A stretch of DNA of 64,000 bases from Chrysomallon squamiferum (taxonomy: Eukaryota; Mollusca; Gastropoda; Neomphalida; Peltospiridae), in assembly GCA_012295275.1 (NCBI GenBank), contig CM022674.1, positions 11,114,675-11,178,674 of the forward strand, read 5' to 3'. Below are positions 12,971 to 25,768 of the stretch, piece after piece. The translations under genes were made by a program, and so were the position numbers. Below the pieces are notes generated by a model. It made no database searches and was not told the origin of the DNA. It saw only the letters and a program-made list of their open reading frames with translations. The stretch's first letter is position 1, and each line of letters begins with the position of its first letter.

Positions 12971-14279
12971 TCAAGAACTTCACTTCAAGTTTTGAAAATT
13001 AAAATTATTAAAATACATGATGCTTTTGTGCAAGTTAAAACAGTTATAAAATTTTAAAAATGAAAGACAATGTTTTGTTTTTCTGATAATTCACTTAGTT
13101 ATTTACAAATTATCACATTTACTTATTGTAGAATATTACTATGTTATTACAGTGAAATACAATGTCTTGTTTTTCTGTATTATTAAATTTAATAATGAAA
13201 AATATATCTGAGTTATTTTTAGATTTAGTTTTGACATTGCAATATATTAAACTGTACTATCATCACAGAAATATTTAGAAATAAAACATGCATTTTTTTT
13301 TTTTTTTTAATTTAAAATTTAGTTATAGCATTGTAATATTAAATCATAATTATATATAACATGTTTAGATATCTTTTAAATAAATTAGCTATTGCAATAA
13401 TAAAATATTTATTAATTATAACATAATTAAAATAATTAAACTTGCTTATTATCAGTAAAAATAAATGTACTGTTTTGGAAAAAATAAAAAAATAAATTCT
13501 CACCAAAAGGATTTAAAAATTTTGAAGATACAAGTAAGTAATCTCTGTTTTTCATTCACCTATTTCTGTCCATTTCCACGGCTATGACTGAAGTCACCCA
13601 GTCAATAAAATCAATACTGTATCAGAAGACACAATGGTAAAACCTCTCCAAACAAAACTTTAACAACATGAGTGAAACATGCCTCGTAAAGTATCAAACC
13701 TCAAAGAACTTTAACAGCTAATATTTATAGTCGGATGTCATTAAAAGTCACATCACTAATGAATTAAACAAGCATGTTAGCACCTGTAACAAATACCAAA
13801 AACATGATAATAAAAAGAAAAGCTTTATATGTAGTAATATTTACAATTCTGCACCTAACAATATATCACACTATCAAATGAAAATTGTTTTGAAAAAAAA
13901 GCTTAGATATTTCTTTAGAAAACTTCAGGAAGCATATGTAATAAAAACTTTAAACCTTTGAATGATATGAATGATACTGCATACCACAGTAAGCCTAATA
14001 TAACATGACTGAGGACTGCATCAGTAATAGTACATGTCATTATATGCCATTACAGTATGTATATGGGTAATAAAGCTTGGTTATATAATATTTAAAAAAA
14101 TAGATAACAAATCTAAATAACAATGATACTAACAATAATAATAATACATATGCAAGATCACAGTATAAAAAGTAATATATTTTGTGTGTGTTTATCTCTG
14201 TCTAATAGTTTGACAAAGAAAAGGATGTTTTTATAGAAAATTAACAATATTATTGCTGATAACAAATCAGAATTCTAAA

Positions 14280-14530
14280 CCAAAGAAAGTTTTAAATGTG
14301 TACACAGTAGGTATGATTATTAAAATAAAAAAAGATTTAAACATGTTTTTTTTTTTATATAAATAGTATTATACTATGTAAACTATTAACAAAGAAAGTT
14401 TTAAATAAACTGGTATCATATAAATGATACTGTAGTATGTAAAATAATCTAATATTAAACTAAGAAAGTTTTAAATATACCTGTATAGTATAAATGTTAT
14501 TGTACTATGTAATATATGAAACATGACTAT
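14280..14530 (+). repeat. Degenerate repeat with core AAGAAAGTTTTAAAT
   Basis: Three or four diverged units sharing AAAGAAAGTTTTAAAT and ATAAATGATACTGTA-like segments, immediately left of the 61-bp array. Confidence 0.6.
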
Positions 14531-14571
14531 ATATTATGAATGATTAAACATACGGTTAATGTGTAACAATT

Positions 14572-14826
14572 TTAAACTGAACAAAAATGTAAAACACATC
14601 TACTGATATAAATAATTCTTCACCGCTAAATTTTAAAATGAACAAAAATGTAAAACACATCTACTGATATAAATAATTCTTCACCGCTAAATTTTAAAAT
14701 GAACAAAAATGTAAAACACATCTACTGATATAAATAATTCTTCACCGCTAAATTTTAAAATGAACAAAAATGTAAAACACATCTACTGATATAAATAATT
14801 CTTCACCGCTAAATTTTAAAATGAAC
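14572..14826 (+). repeat. 61-bp tandem repeat, four near-identical copies
   Basis: Copies start at 14581, 14642, 14703 and 14764 with essentially no divergence (core ACAAAAATGTAAAACACATC). The lack of divergence suggests recent expansion. Confidence 0.95.
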
Positions 14827-15010
14827 CAGATAAAAGACAACCTATGAACTAAAACAAAAAAAATACTGCACCTCTCAGCATATCAGAACATTAAACCGTC
14901 TTTGAAAAAGAAACAACCTGAGATAATCTGATGAAGACTCCATCTGTGGTAACATCTCTTGAACAAATCCAATGAGACTAAACATATCAGTGGTAGAGAA
15001 AGATTTACCA

Positions 15011-15024
15011 ACGTCATCACGTCA
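15011..15024 (-). promoter_or_regulatory. Tandem CRE-like sites (TGACGTGATGACGT)
   Basis: On the minus strand two TGACGT cores sit head to tail eight bases apart, followed about a dozen bases later by a donor-like TTG|GTAAAT. The 15.0-15.2 kb stretch is GC-richer than its surroundings and about 3 kb upstream of the isoform C start, so it could be the isoform C promoter. The motif could also be chance. Confidence 0.25.
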
Positions 15025-15544
15025 TCGATGAAAATCACTGACAATGTCAATAAATTCTTCAAGCGTGTAAATCCACAGAGGAGACTGTTTGACTCGACCG
15101 ATGGGTCAGTGTTTCTGTGGCACTGTTACAGGAGCTCTCTGCCTCCTCACTCACGCAGGAGAGTCGCATACATGTCTTGCTGGTCCGCTTACCCATTTGA
15201 AAACTAATGAACCACAGTGGGTTAAGAAAGATTCTTGGTAAAAAAAAAAAAAAAAAAAAAAAAATCCATGAAGGGTGGCACCATGCCAGACATGGTAGAA
15301 TTCATTTTGTTTTGTTCCTCTAAGACTGAGTGTGTAGATTATTATAATAACACTTAGTGTGTAGTAACATGTCACGTGTTAATAACATTTGATAATCCTT
15401 GTTTGAACACAGATCAATAGCTAACACCAATGGCTTTGTTTTCTCTTTGTGTTTTTGTTTGTAACTACTTAAATCTATAGACAGTTAATATATAAATCAA
15501 TAAAGATACAGTATAAACTCATAGATAATTACTAGATAAATCTA

Positions 15545-17060
15545 TGGGAAGAGCTACATACATCAATGGACACTTGCTACAAATATCAATGGACACTTGC
15601 TATAATTATCCATGGACACTTGCTATATATATATCCATAGTCACTTGCTACATACACCATAGACACTTGCTATATATATATATCCATAGACACTTGCTAT
15701 TATATATATCCATAGACACTTGCTATATATATATATCCATAGACACTTGCTACATACACCATAGACACTTGCTATATATATATCCATAGACACTTGCTAC
15801 ATATACCATAGACACTTGCTATATATATATATCCATAGACACTTGCTACATACACCATAGACACTTGCTATATATATCCATAGACACTTGCTACATACAT
15901 ACATAGACACGTGCTATATATATATCCATAGACACTTGCTATATATATATATCCATAGACACTTGCTACATACATACATAGACATTTGCAATAAAAATGC
16001 AGCCCTAGATATTTACTATATACATCTAATACTTGCTACAGATATCCATATACATCCATGGATATTTACTATATACATAGACTATAGATACATACATAGA
16101 CACTTGCTGCAGATATCCATATACATCCATGGTAATTTGCTATACATACATAGACATTTGCTGCATACATACATAGACATTTGCTGCATACATACATAGA
16201 CACTTGCTGCATACATACATAGACACTTGCTGCATACATACATAGACACTTGCTACATACATACATAGACACTTGCTGCATACATACATAGACACTTGCT
16301 ACATACATACATATACACTTGCTGCATACATACATATACACTTGCTGCATACATACATAGACATTTGCTGCATACATACATATACACTTTGCTGCTATAC
16401 ATACATAGACATTTGCTGCATACACTTGCTGCATACATACATAGACACTTGCTGCATACATACATAGACATTTTGCATACATACATACATACATACATAG
16501 ACACTTGCATACATACATAGACACATACATACATAGACACTTTGCATACATACATACATACATAGACACTTGCTGCATACATACATAGACATTTGCTGCA
16601 TACATACATAGACACTTGCTAGGCACATTTGCTGCATACATACATAGACATACATTACATAGACACATACATTGCTACATACATACATAGACACTTGCTG
16701 CATACATACATAGACATTTGCTGCATACATACATAGACACTTGCTGCATACATACATAGACATTTGCTGCATACATACATAGACACTTGCTGCATACATA
16801 CATAGACATTTGCTGCATACATACATAGACACTTGCTACATACATACATAGACACTTGCTGCATACATACATAGGCACTTGCTCTATTCAACCACAGACA
16901 TTTGACACAGATATCCACAAATGTGTTACACTTCTATAGACAGCTATAGACATTTGCTATAGACACCATAGACATTTGCTATAGACATCCATAGGCATTT
17001 ACTACATATATCCTATAGACATCCATAGGCATTTACTACATACAATGGTAGGCACTTGCT
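15545..17060 (+). repeat. ATAC-type satellite, about 1.5 kb
   Basis: Dozens of units of roughly 22-27 bp with the core CATAGACACTTGCT joined to TACATACATA or GCATACATACA. The left third carries TATATATCCA linkers; the right part has alternating CACTTGCTGC and CATTTGCTGC units. It keeps long open frames on both strands only because the unit lacks stops. Confidence 0.95.
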
Positions 17061-18370
17061 ATAGATGTCTATAGTTACTAAATAAATCCATGGATAATTA
17101 CTACATAAATCCACAGTTACTAGGTGAATCCAAAGGCTGTGTTGTATCAAAAAAAAGTTGTTTTGCCTTTAGCTGTAAATGACAGATATTTGTTTTCTTT
17201 TTCTTTCTTATTTTTCACTGATTGTCATCAAATTATGAATTCATTTTCTATTTTTGTTTTTTGTGTTGAGAACAAATTCCACAAGATAAACTTGCAGTCA
17301 TTGATTTGTTTCAGAGTGAGATGATCACAGAGATAGGGGGGTTGCTACCCCTCCCTGGGACCACCACTGATGTCATTTCCGACAAGTAAATTAAAGTTCT
17401 GTACCACTCAGTACTGTGTGCCTGTTTTTACTTCTAATTCTATTTTATCAAGTACAACACAAAAGTCTTTGTTATCATTGTGATAATAATCATTATTATC
17501 ATTACCATCATTTCAGAAATTATCATCACTGACATCAGTGAAAGTTTTCAAATAACAAAATAATACTAATGATTTGCTGTTTGAAATTATTGATCCAAGA
17601 GCTACAAGGTCACAAGTTCAAATCCACTGAATTTCTTTAAGATATTATTATTCTGACAGAGGCCTCATCCATTTACCAAGCTAATTTTTCACGTTTCTTT
17701 GATTTTTAAAATAACTCTTCATTAAATGATAATTTCAAAATGTTTCCCAGTGATGCGAATCTTACATGAATCTGCTAAAACATTTATCTTTCTTCTGAAC
17801 TCATACCCAGCAATTTCTCAACATGAAATCCCACACCAGCAAATACCCCTATTTTTTTTATCAATCTCAGAATAGAATCACTGACCATTCATGTCCTTTA
17901 TTCCCATGAATTTCCCAGTAAATCTCTTTAAAACTTGTATCCCAACCTAAAGGTTTCTCAGCACCCATTCCCCAAACAAACATTTTACCCCAAACATTTT
18001 CAAAACCTTTACTCATTGATACCCTTTTTACCCTGCATTTTCTAATAATATTAATCCAGTTCTCTTTAAAACTCTGAACTAAAACCAAGCACCTAATCCT
18101 CTATTAAACATATATCCATATTATACATCAATAATTTTCATAAAAGTCTACTGCCCAAAATTATTAATATCTCTACATTATCAGTATGACTATATCTCAA
18201 ACCGTATCAAGTGATACCCTCATTCTGGTGAATTTCCCAATAACCCCACTCTCTCGCATACCCCACCCCCACGAATCTCTGGGCACCCAGTAGGTTAATT
18301 AAGGACAACTCCCCTGTCTGGGGTTTATGGATGTTCACTGTAAGATGTATCACTGATCCGGTTCCTGTCA

Positions 18371-18468
18371 GAGAGAGTTGTACCCAGGGGATACGCAGTT
18401 TGAGATACAACAGTTTGACGTGGACGTGACCCTCGATCACATCATCCCTGGACGACGATTCCAAAACA
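18371..18468 (+). other. Unassigned exon-like segment, plus strand
   Basis: Acceptor-like GGTTCCTGTCAG, then 98 nt open in phase 0, then AACA|GTAAGA. The translation begins RELYPGDTQFEIQQFDVDVT, then LDHIIPGRRFQN, and is not repetitive. I recognise no family. The minus strand of the same interval is also open, so either strand or neither may be coding. Confidence 0.25.
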
Positions 18469-18521
18469 GTAAGAATGTGCTGACATTTGATACATCCTGT
18501 ATTCAACAGTGTTGTGTGAAA

Positions 18522-18646
<125 letters not shown>

Positions 18647-19547
18647 CAGAAAGACATAACAAAACAGACAGAAAAAGAAAGAAAAACAGAATAAGAGAGG
18701 GAAATATAAAGTGAGGGAAAAAAGTGGCAAAGAAGAGAAACAGAAAAAGAAAGACAGTGAAATAGAGACAAAAACAGACAAAGAGAGACACTGTGTATAA
18801 TTCAAGTAAGAATCTCCTCTGTAAGACATTGATACTTACTACTCCAGCATAAAGCAGTTTTACATCTACATGTGTGACTGCAATAACATGCATTTCAACC
18901 AACCTCTGAGATAGTTAACAATCTTTTTTTTTCTTTTCATTTATTTATTTATATATATTTAAATGTTTTTATTTATTTATTTATTTTTTATTTTTTTTTA
19001 AAGTTGTGAGTGAATTATGCTGTAACTGATGACATCCCTCACACCAGTATAAAATGTTCTGCTGTCACTGATCCCAAAATCTCAAGTAATAAAAAAAAAT
19101 CATCAGTGTTTGAAATCCTAGAATGGACTAAAAGATGAGGCTGACTTTTTTTTTAATTTTTTTTGAATATCAGTAGCAATTCAGTTTTATCTCTTCGAAA
19201 AGCTTTCAACCAACAGGTCAGTCAAGAAAAACCACAAAAAAAAAAAAAAAAAAAAAGAAAGAAAGAAAAAGAAAGAAAGATAAAAGATAAAAAAGATAAG
19301 TTAAATGAAGAACATGAGATAAACAAGTTTCTGTAGAAAAATTTAAAAAATCAGTTAAAAAATATTATTGTTACAGTAAATGTTATTTGTACTGGCAGAT
19401 GGATAAAAATAGAATGATTTTTATTTTATTTTTATTTGTTTCAAAGACAAAGACAGAAAAAAAGGGGAAAAGAGTGTGAGAAGTACAGATAGACAAATAG
19501 ACAGTCAGGGAGAGTGAGAAACAGAGAAACAGTGAGAGAGAGAAAGA

Positions 19548-19580
19548 GAAAGAGAGAGAGAGAGAGAAAGAGTGAGAGAA

Positions 19581-19655
<75 letters not shown>
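19548..19655 (+). repeat. (GA)n tract
   Basis: GA repeat with AAAG interruptions in the left half and a pure right half; a long homopurine run. Confidence 0.98.
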
Positions 19656-19657
<2 letters not shown>

Positions 19658-19764
19658 CTGAAAGAATGTTTAAGTAACAACATTGTGAAAATGCAATAAA
19701 TCAAGAACTGATTAGCATTAAATCAGTTTAAGAGAAATCAATATCCTGACCAGTCTCAACTACC

Positions 19765-20225
19765 AGTGGTTAAATCTGACTGTCTGAATGATGCAGTGGT
19801 TAAATCTGACTGTCTGAACGATGCAGTGGTTAAATCTGACTGTCTGAATGATGCAGTGGTTAAATCTGACTGTCTGAATGATGTAGTGGTTAAATCTGAC
19901 TGTCTGAACGATGCAGTGGTTAAATCTGACTGTCTGAACGATGCAGTGGTTAAATCTGACTGTCTGAAGGATGCAGTGGTTAAATCTGACTGTCTGAACG
20001 ATGCAGTGGTTAAATCTGACTGTCTGAACGATGCAGTGGTTAAATCTGACTGTCTGAATGATGCAGTGGTTAAATCTGACTGTCTGAATGATGCAGTGGT
20101 TAAATCTGACTGTGAATGATGCAGTGGTTAAATCTGACTGTGAATGATGCAGTGGTTAAATCTGACTGTCTGAACGATGCAGTGGTTAAATCTGACTGTC
20201 TGAACGATGCAGTGGTTGAATCATG
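19765..20225 (+). repeat. 30-bp minisatellite, about 15 copies
   Basis: Unit GTGGTTAAATCTGACTGTCT followed by GAAYGATGCA, nearly perfect, with point variants (C/T/G) and two shortened 26-bp units near 20110-20160. The 30-bp length keeps a frame open (repeating VVKSDCLNDA), which is not taken as coding. Confidence 0.95.
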
Positions 20226-20329
20226 AAGCAGTTAAAACCAACAGACATATAACCAGTTTTAACTAACAGATAACTGCATTATCTTTCCTGATTAACCCAC
20301 TAACAAGCTAACAGACTAATAATAACAGA

Positions 20330-20405
20330 ACTGGGGCTAGCTCAGTGTTGTGGAGTGTGAAATATTTTAACTATATGATTTGACATATGCAGGTTTAAAT
20401 AACAG
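20330..20405 (+). mobile_element. Possible tRNA-derived SINE remnant
   Basis: GGGGCTAGCTCAGTGTTGTG resembles a tRNA 5' half with an A box, and ATGCAGGTTTAAATA resembles a degraded B box. It lies just right of the 30-bp minisatellite. Confidence 0.4.
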
Positions 20406-20845
20406 TTATTCATTTATTAATACTAATCCTGTAATGGGTGATAAATACAGATCTTTGTACCATGACACAAATGCTTGAACCATCCAGGCACACAAATATA
20501 TAATTATACAAACATATACTAATACATAATACCACACACATTCAAATTCACATACAATATCCATATCTCATATAAAGACACACACACACAAACATTCATA
20601 TAGAAACACACTCATATATACATATAATCACACATTCAAACATATTCTATGAAAAACACACACACACACATTCATACAGAAACATACACTCATACACAAT
20701 ACCACATACAAACACACTCATATATACATGTATCACACATTCAAACATATTCTATGAACACACACATGCACACACACTTTACAAATATTGTAAATTAAAT
20801 GTCCAGTTCAATTTGTTGACAAAAAGATCAGAACTCACACACACA

Positions 20846-20847
20846 CA

Positions 20848-20901
<54 letters not shown>
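20846..20901 (+). repeat. (CA)n tract
   Basis: Pure CA repeat apart from one AA interruption, inside a broader CA-rich area (20.5-21.2 kb). Confidence 0.97.
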
Positions 20902-20904
<3 letters not shown>

Positions 20905-21779
20905 CACATGCACACAGACAAATACACACAAACTTTGTATTAAATTAAATGTGAAATTCAACCTGTCGAAACAAAAATCAGAATCACACAAACAGAAAAA
21001 CACACAGACTCATATATAGTACTACACAAACACTCACACATTCATAGACACGCATGCTCAGTAAAAAAGATTGACATAAAAATCAAGATTCACACACACA
21101 CTCACACAGACATAGACACACACACACAGAAAGAGAAACACACACAAACACACACACACACAGACAGACAGACACATGTATAGTACAGTAAATATGTCAA
21201 GTTCAGTCTGTGGACACAAAACTCAGGACTCTGCTGTCTAGACACTACAACGACCTCACTGACAACAGGTTTACACCTGACAGTGGACACACACTCAGAG
21301 ACGGACAGACAGACAAGTAATCTGTCAGTTGTCTGTGGAACCTGGTCCAGGGGTTATTGATGGACAGCAGACATCAAATAACTGATATATAATGTGTGCA
21401 GAATCGATGTGTTTAGCCTTAGAAGTCAGCGTGTTCAAAGTAATTTGTAAAATCTCAAATCTCTTGTTTAACTTGACGTGCAGGAACTTTTGTCCAAGTT
21501 TACTAAACTGATAAAATGTAAAGTAGTGTTAAAACTAAACTTGTCTCTTTCTGACCGGGATGAATGGAAGGAAGATGGATGAATAGATGGAAAGACAGAT
21601 TACATGGATGAATGAGGTAAATGGATAATGGAAAGATGGATGGATAAATGGATGAGTGACATATAATTATGGTGGACTGGATGGATGAATGAATACCAGC
21701 TGTAGTAGATTTATATATAAAGTGATTCTGACTGCAAAAGTATATTAATTATTTTTCATAAAGTCAACTGCCAAAAACT

Positions 21780-21818
<39 letters not shown>

Positions 21819-23536
21819 CTAAAAAAAAACAATTAAAATAAATTAGAATAAACTATAAAATAAAATAAACAAAAAAGTAAAATAAATAAATATAAAACAA
21901 ACCAGAACAGTGGATTAAACTGAACAGACTATTATATAATATGGGGTAACATAAAAACTTTCAATTTTAAGAAAATGAACACTTCACTGGACAAATGTAA
22001 TATTTATCTTATCTTTAAATGCACTGAGTTACCCAGGACAAATTAATAACTTCACATAGTTCAGTTAATTAACCATCAATGGTTTTGTACTGGAGGTATG
22101 GGATATTTGTGGCTGTTCACTGTAACCTGGTGGACCACTGTAGTAACTTGGAGTGGATCACTGGGTTTGATGTCAGAGTGTGATGATGATGTATTGTAAT
22201 TGAAAGTAATAAACATCATGAGGCTGCACTGCACTGCAATCACGTCAGTATTTAAAAAGATAAAATTTGGTTTTGTTTGAGAATATGTGTTTGTGTGTGT
22301 GTGTGTCTGTGTATATGTGCTCTGTGTGTGTGTGCATGTGTGTATGTTTGTGGTGCATGTCTATGGTGTGCACTGGATGTCTATGGTATGCATGTGTAAG
22401 TCTATAACCATGTATATATGCAATAAAAACATTTTTAAACAAATTTCTTCTTTACATTACATCTGACCAATTTGTTGCTGTTAAATGCAGAATTACAATT
22501 TTATCCAATTCTTACAAGTCCATGACACATTGGCTTTAATGGAGGTTGTAACATAGATGAGCAAATCACTGATTATATGTTTAACAATTACTCATTCAAT
22601 TACATTGTCATCTGAAGAAAAATAACTGTATGCAGGTTATAAAGAGAGTTTGAAAACTTTTTATTTTAACTTTCAAAGACAAAGTTTGTATATAAAGTAT
22701 TTTACTGTTGTATCATGCTTGTAATATAAAAATCTGTTGTATTATCTTTAAGTTTTTAGAAACATTTAAATTAAATGACATATGAGAACACAAATATATC
22801 TGTGTATATAAACAAATCCAAACACACAAATACACAGATACATACAAAACACATACACACACATTCATATGAATACAAACACACATATAAAGACAATACA
22901 TAATACAGAGGAACAAACACACATACTCACAGGCAGACAGACAATGTTTTCAAACAGTATACTGTCTAACATGGAAGCAGACTATGCTGATATCTGAGAT
23001 GAAAATGTGATTTTTCTGCAGTTTAATTTATCACAGGCAGAGATAGTCTGATGATGGCTGACAGTAGATTCTGACACATGGTGCACACAAACAATGATTG
23101 CTTATTTGTCAGACTGCTTAGAACTGGTACCCACGAGACAATTACTGAACACAAAGGAAGGGGGAGTTTGGTGACCTATCTGCACTAACACTGCAAAAAG
23201 TGAATGCAGTAATGTGTTCTTTGTGGTATTTTTTTAAAATTTGTTATAATTTGTTTTAATATTTTTTTTATTATAGAGGTACTAACAGCTCAGTCTTTAA
23301 AGTGTATTTGATGCAAGCATGCATTTTTTTTTTTTTTTTTGCGAGTGCACCCACTCCCACACAAACACATACCCACACCCAAACAGATTATACACATAAG
23401 ACCACACACATCTACACACATTATATGCATTATTACAAAAAAAACACACACAGACAGACAGACAAACAGATATCCTACCACTGAAATATATCATACACGT
23501 ACACCTATACAAACAGAAGGACAGAAGGACACTCAC

Positions 23537-23685
23537 TAGATGATGCCTCTCTGATATGCACTGTGCTGCCAGCCAAGCGGAACGTGTCACAGTTGAGTGG
23601 AAGTGGAGTTTTGGACAGTTCAACAAATGCATCAATAGTTCCAATATCCAAACCTCTCCGGTCTAACATAGGTACCAGTATATCC
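23537..23685 (-). CDS. PLEKHG5: PLEKHG5-like RhoGEF, exon 8: body of Ras-binding domain
   Basis: Seen: acceptor CTGTTTCAG|GGATAT and donor TCTA|GTGAGT; 149 nt, phase 2 in and phase 1 out, residues 256-306. It contains VPMLDRRGLDIGTIDAF followed by SKTPLPL and FRLAGSTVHIRE. Known: vertebrate PLEKHG5 has LLPVFERKGIALGKVDIYL, SNTPLSL and YRFGGHYLRV in the same order, and Raf-type RBDs share the helix followed by RGL. The assignment to the RBD (about residues 226-301) is therefore firm. The domain is expected to contact Ras-family GTPases or act as an intramolecular regulatory fold. The acceptor is preceded within seven bases by about 175 bp of CTA/TTA trinucleotide repeat on the transcribed strand. 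Confidence 0.9.
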
Positions 23686-23692
23686 CTGAAAC

Positions 23693-23756
<64 letters not shown>

Positions 23757-23774
23757 ATAACAATAATAATAATA

Positions 23775-23838
<64 letters not shown>

Positions 23839-23869
23839 TAACAATAACAATAACAATAATAAGCTAGAA
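23693..23869 (+). repeat. (TAG)n(TAA)n trinucleotide tract
   Basis: About 60 bp of TAG units change into TAA units, then TAACAA units. It ends only seven bases from the acceptor of exon 8 on the transcribed strand. Confidence 0.97.
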
Positions 23870-24110
23870 TGATCTGTTTATATAATCCTAAAGCTAGAAT
23901 GATATGTTTATATGATCCTAAAACTATCATGATACATTTATATGATCCTAAAGCTAGAATGTTACATTTAAATATGATCCTAAAGCTAGAATGATACATT
24001 TCAATATGATTCTAAAGCTAGAATATATTTGAAGATCCTAAACCTAGAACAATACATTTATATGATCCTAAAATTAGAATGATACATTTATGTGATCCTA
24101 AAGGTAAAAA
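23860..24110 (+). repeat. 30-bp tandem repeat, about eight copies
   Basis: Unit GATCCTAAAGCTAGAATGAT followed by ACATTTATAT, with moderate divergence. It abuts the TAG/TAA trinucleotide tract. Confidence 0.9.
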
Positions 24111-24279
24111 AATTCAATTTAAATTTACAATCTCAAACTTTATTTCTGTGACTGCACATTCAAAGTTTAAGATGTCAGCATTGACAAATTGGTTACATGA
24201 TCAATTGAATCAGCTGCGGTAAATAAATACAACTACTCTTTGTATTAATCAATATCTGAACACAATTACTGTACACTCA

Positions 24280-24965
24280 GTTTTTGGGGAGTTTGAAATT
24301 TTAAACAAATGGCTGTGGAGTTTGAAATGTTGACAGTCTTTTAACAAATGCCAATTTAATAAATACTGTAACTGTTATTGGTGAGTTTGGAGTTGTAACA
24401 AACTTCTACTGACAAAAATTACTGTACCTCCTGTTTTGGGGGAGTTTGAAATATTTATTGTTAATCTCTGCAGTACTACAGTGATAACATGGACTTCAGA
24501 TGACTGAACACTAAGCTGTTAGGGAGTTTGAAACATAAATTTGGGTATTTACAGATCACTACACATATAATAATGTGGAATATTTATCTAAATGTAGAAT
24601 TTTGTATGTTTTGTTTCAGAGTCATTTAACAGTTTAAAGCTATGATTCAAATATTATATTCTATGTAAGTTTTTACTGTACTTGTACTTATTGGTGAAGT
24701 TTGAGATTTCAAACACAATAGTCTAAATATCACTATTTTGGCAAATGTTAACATTTTTAACACAAATGTAAACATTAATAATATTAAATACAATATTTCA
24801 TATCAGTATTGTTTTACTACTGAGGAGTTTGTAAAAGTTAGTTCTAAAATAATTATATTTATAAATAATAACTGTAGCTTCATTTTTTTAACAGTTTGAA
24901 ATTGTTAATACCTATTATTCTCTGTAATCAGTGACTGTACTTTCATTTTCTGAGGAGTTTGAAAA
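24280..24965 (+). repeat. Degenerate repeat with GGAGTTTGAAA core
   Basis: GAGTTTGAAA or close variants recur at irregular spacing (near 24290, 24320, 24384, 24443, 24526, 24697, 24826, 24893 and 24956), often with TACTGTAC upstream. It looks like an old, decayed tandem array. Confidence 0.6.
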
Positions 24966-25000
24966 TTTCAAATCTAGTATTTGTATTATGGTGTACATAC

Positions 25001-25092
25001 CTGAGATTAATTCCATTGATGGCTGTGACAATTTCTACATCCTCGGATGTTGTGTTACTTTCAAACTTGAGAGTGAAACAATCGGACAAAGA
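25001..25092 (-). CDS. PLEKHG5: PLEKHG5-like RhoGEF, exon 7: start of Ras-binding domain
   Basis: Seen: acceptor ACATTTCAG|TCTTTG and donor CTCAG|GTATGT; 92 nt, phase 0 in and phase 2 out, residues 226-256. The peptide SLSDCFTLKFESNTT matches the vertebrate PLEKHG5 segment ECFTLKFDLN, and the following EIVTAINGINL matches EIVPAMKKKSL. This is the first beta-hairpin of the Raf-like Ras-binding domain (ubiquitin fold), which continues in the next exon. The split inside the domain at phase 2 is consistent with the phase of exon 8. The conserved CFTLKF makes this one of the two most diagnostic exons in the window. Confidence 0.87.
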
Positions 25093-25768
25093 CTGAAATG
25101 TACAAATAAAATTATCAGTTTTATTTACTTTTATAAATTAAAACAGAAACATTATGTTTGTCTGTCACTCTGTCTATCTCTAATCCATCTATCTTATAAT
25201 TACAAATTTATTTACTTTTTAAAATTAAATCAGGTAACATCACATCTCTCTGTCTGTCTCTCTGTCTATCTATCCACTAAATCTGGGTTTTTGATGAAAA
25301 CAATATTAACATTTGTGTGTATCTGTCTCTATGTGTCTGCATGTCTACAGAAGTGTTTGTGACTATCTTTAGCAAAACAACAAATACATTTACATAATTT
25401 ACCAAAAAGGGAATATATTTTATTCTTAACCATATTATTGCCATCCTTTATTATGAACAAAAATTTGGCCCTTGATGAGACAAGTAGGATATTTTATTAA
25501 TATTTCAATGTAGAAATATTAGTAATTATATCATTCTTTATTATTAGCAAATATTGCTTGTTCTTAAGTAATTATTTGAAGCATCACAAATTTTATATAA
25601 TTGAATTTTAAATTAATCAGTTTAATAGAAGCAGTTATTCTAGACAGCACAACAAAAATGATGACATAGAATCAGTTCCATCAGTAACAACCACAGCACC
25701 CACAACAACAACATTAAATAAATAGGCTAAAACATAAGTTAAAAAAAAAAAATAGTTATTTTACTAAC

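Noticed and set aside
16069-16918. Long frames on both strands with YVCMQQVSM / LHTYIDTC repeats
   Set aside because: The ATAC satellite lacks stops in most frames; there is no codon signature or start context.
19766-20119. Repeat protein VVKSDCLNDA, 11 copies
   Set aside because: A 30-bp unit is a multiple of three, so the frame stays open automatically. Unit variants include non-synonymous changes and frame-breaking 26-bp units.
21190-21310. Minus-strand segment CKPVVSEVVVVSRQQSPEF
   Set aside because: In the phase required by the gene it hits a stop; the alternative frame has no partner exon.
23632-23856. Poly-Leu / poly-Tyr frame fused to the RBD
   Set aside because: The trinucleotide repeat is intronic. 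A clear acceptor (CTGTTTCAG) separates it from exon 8.
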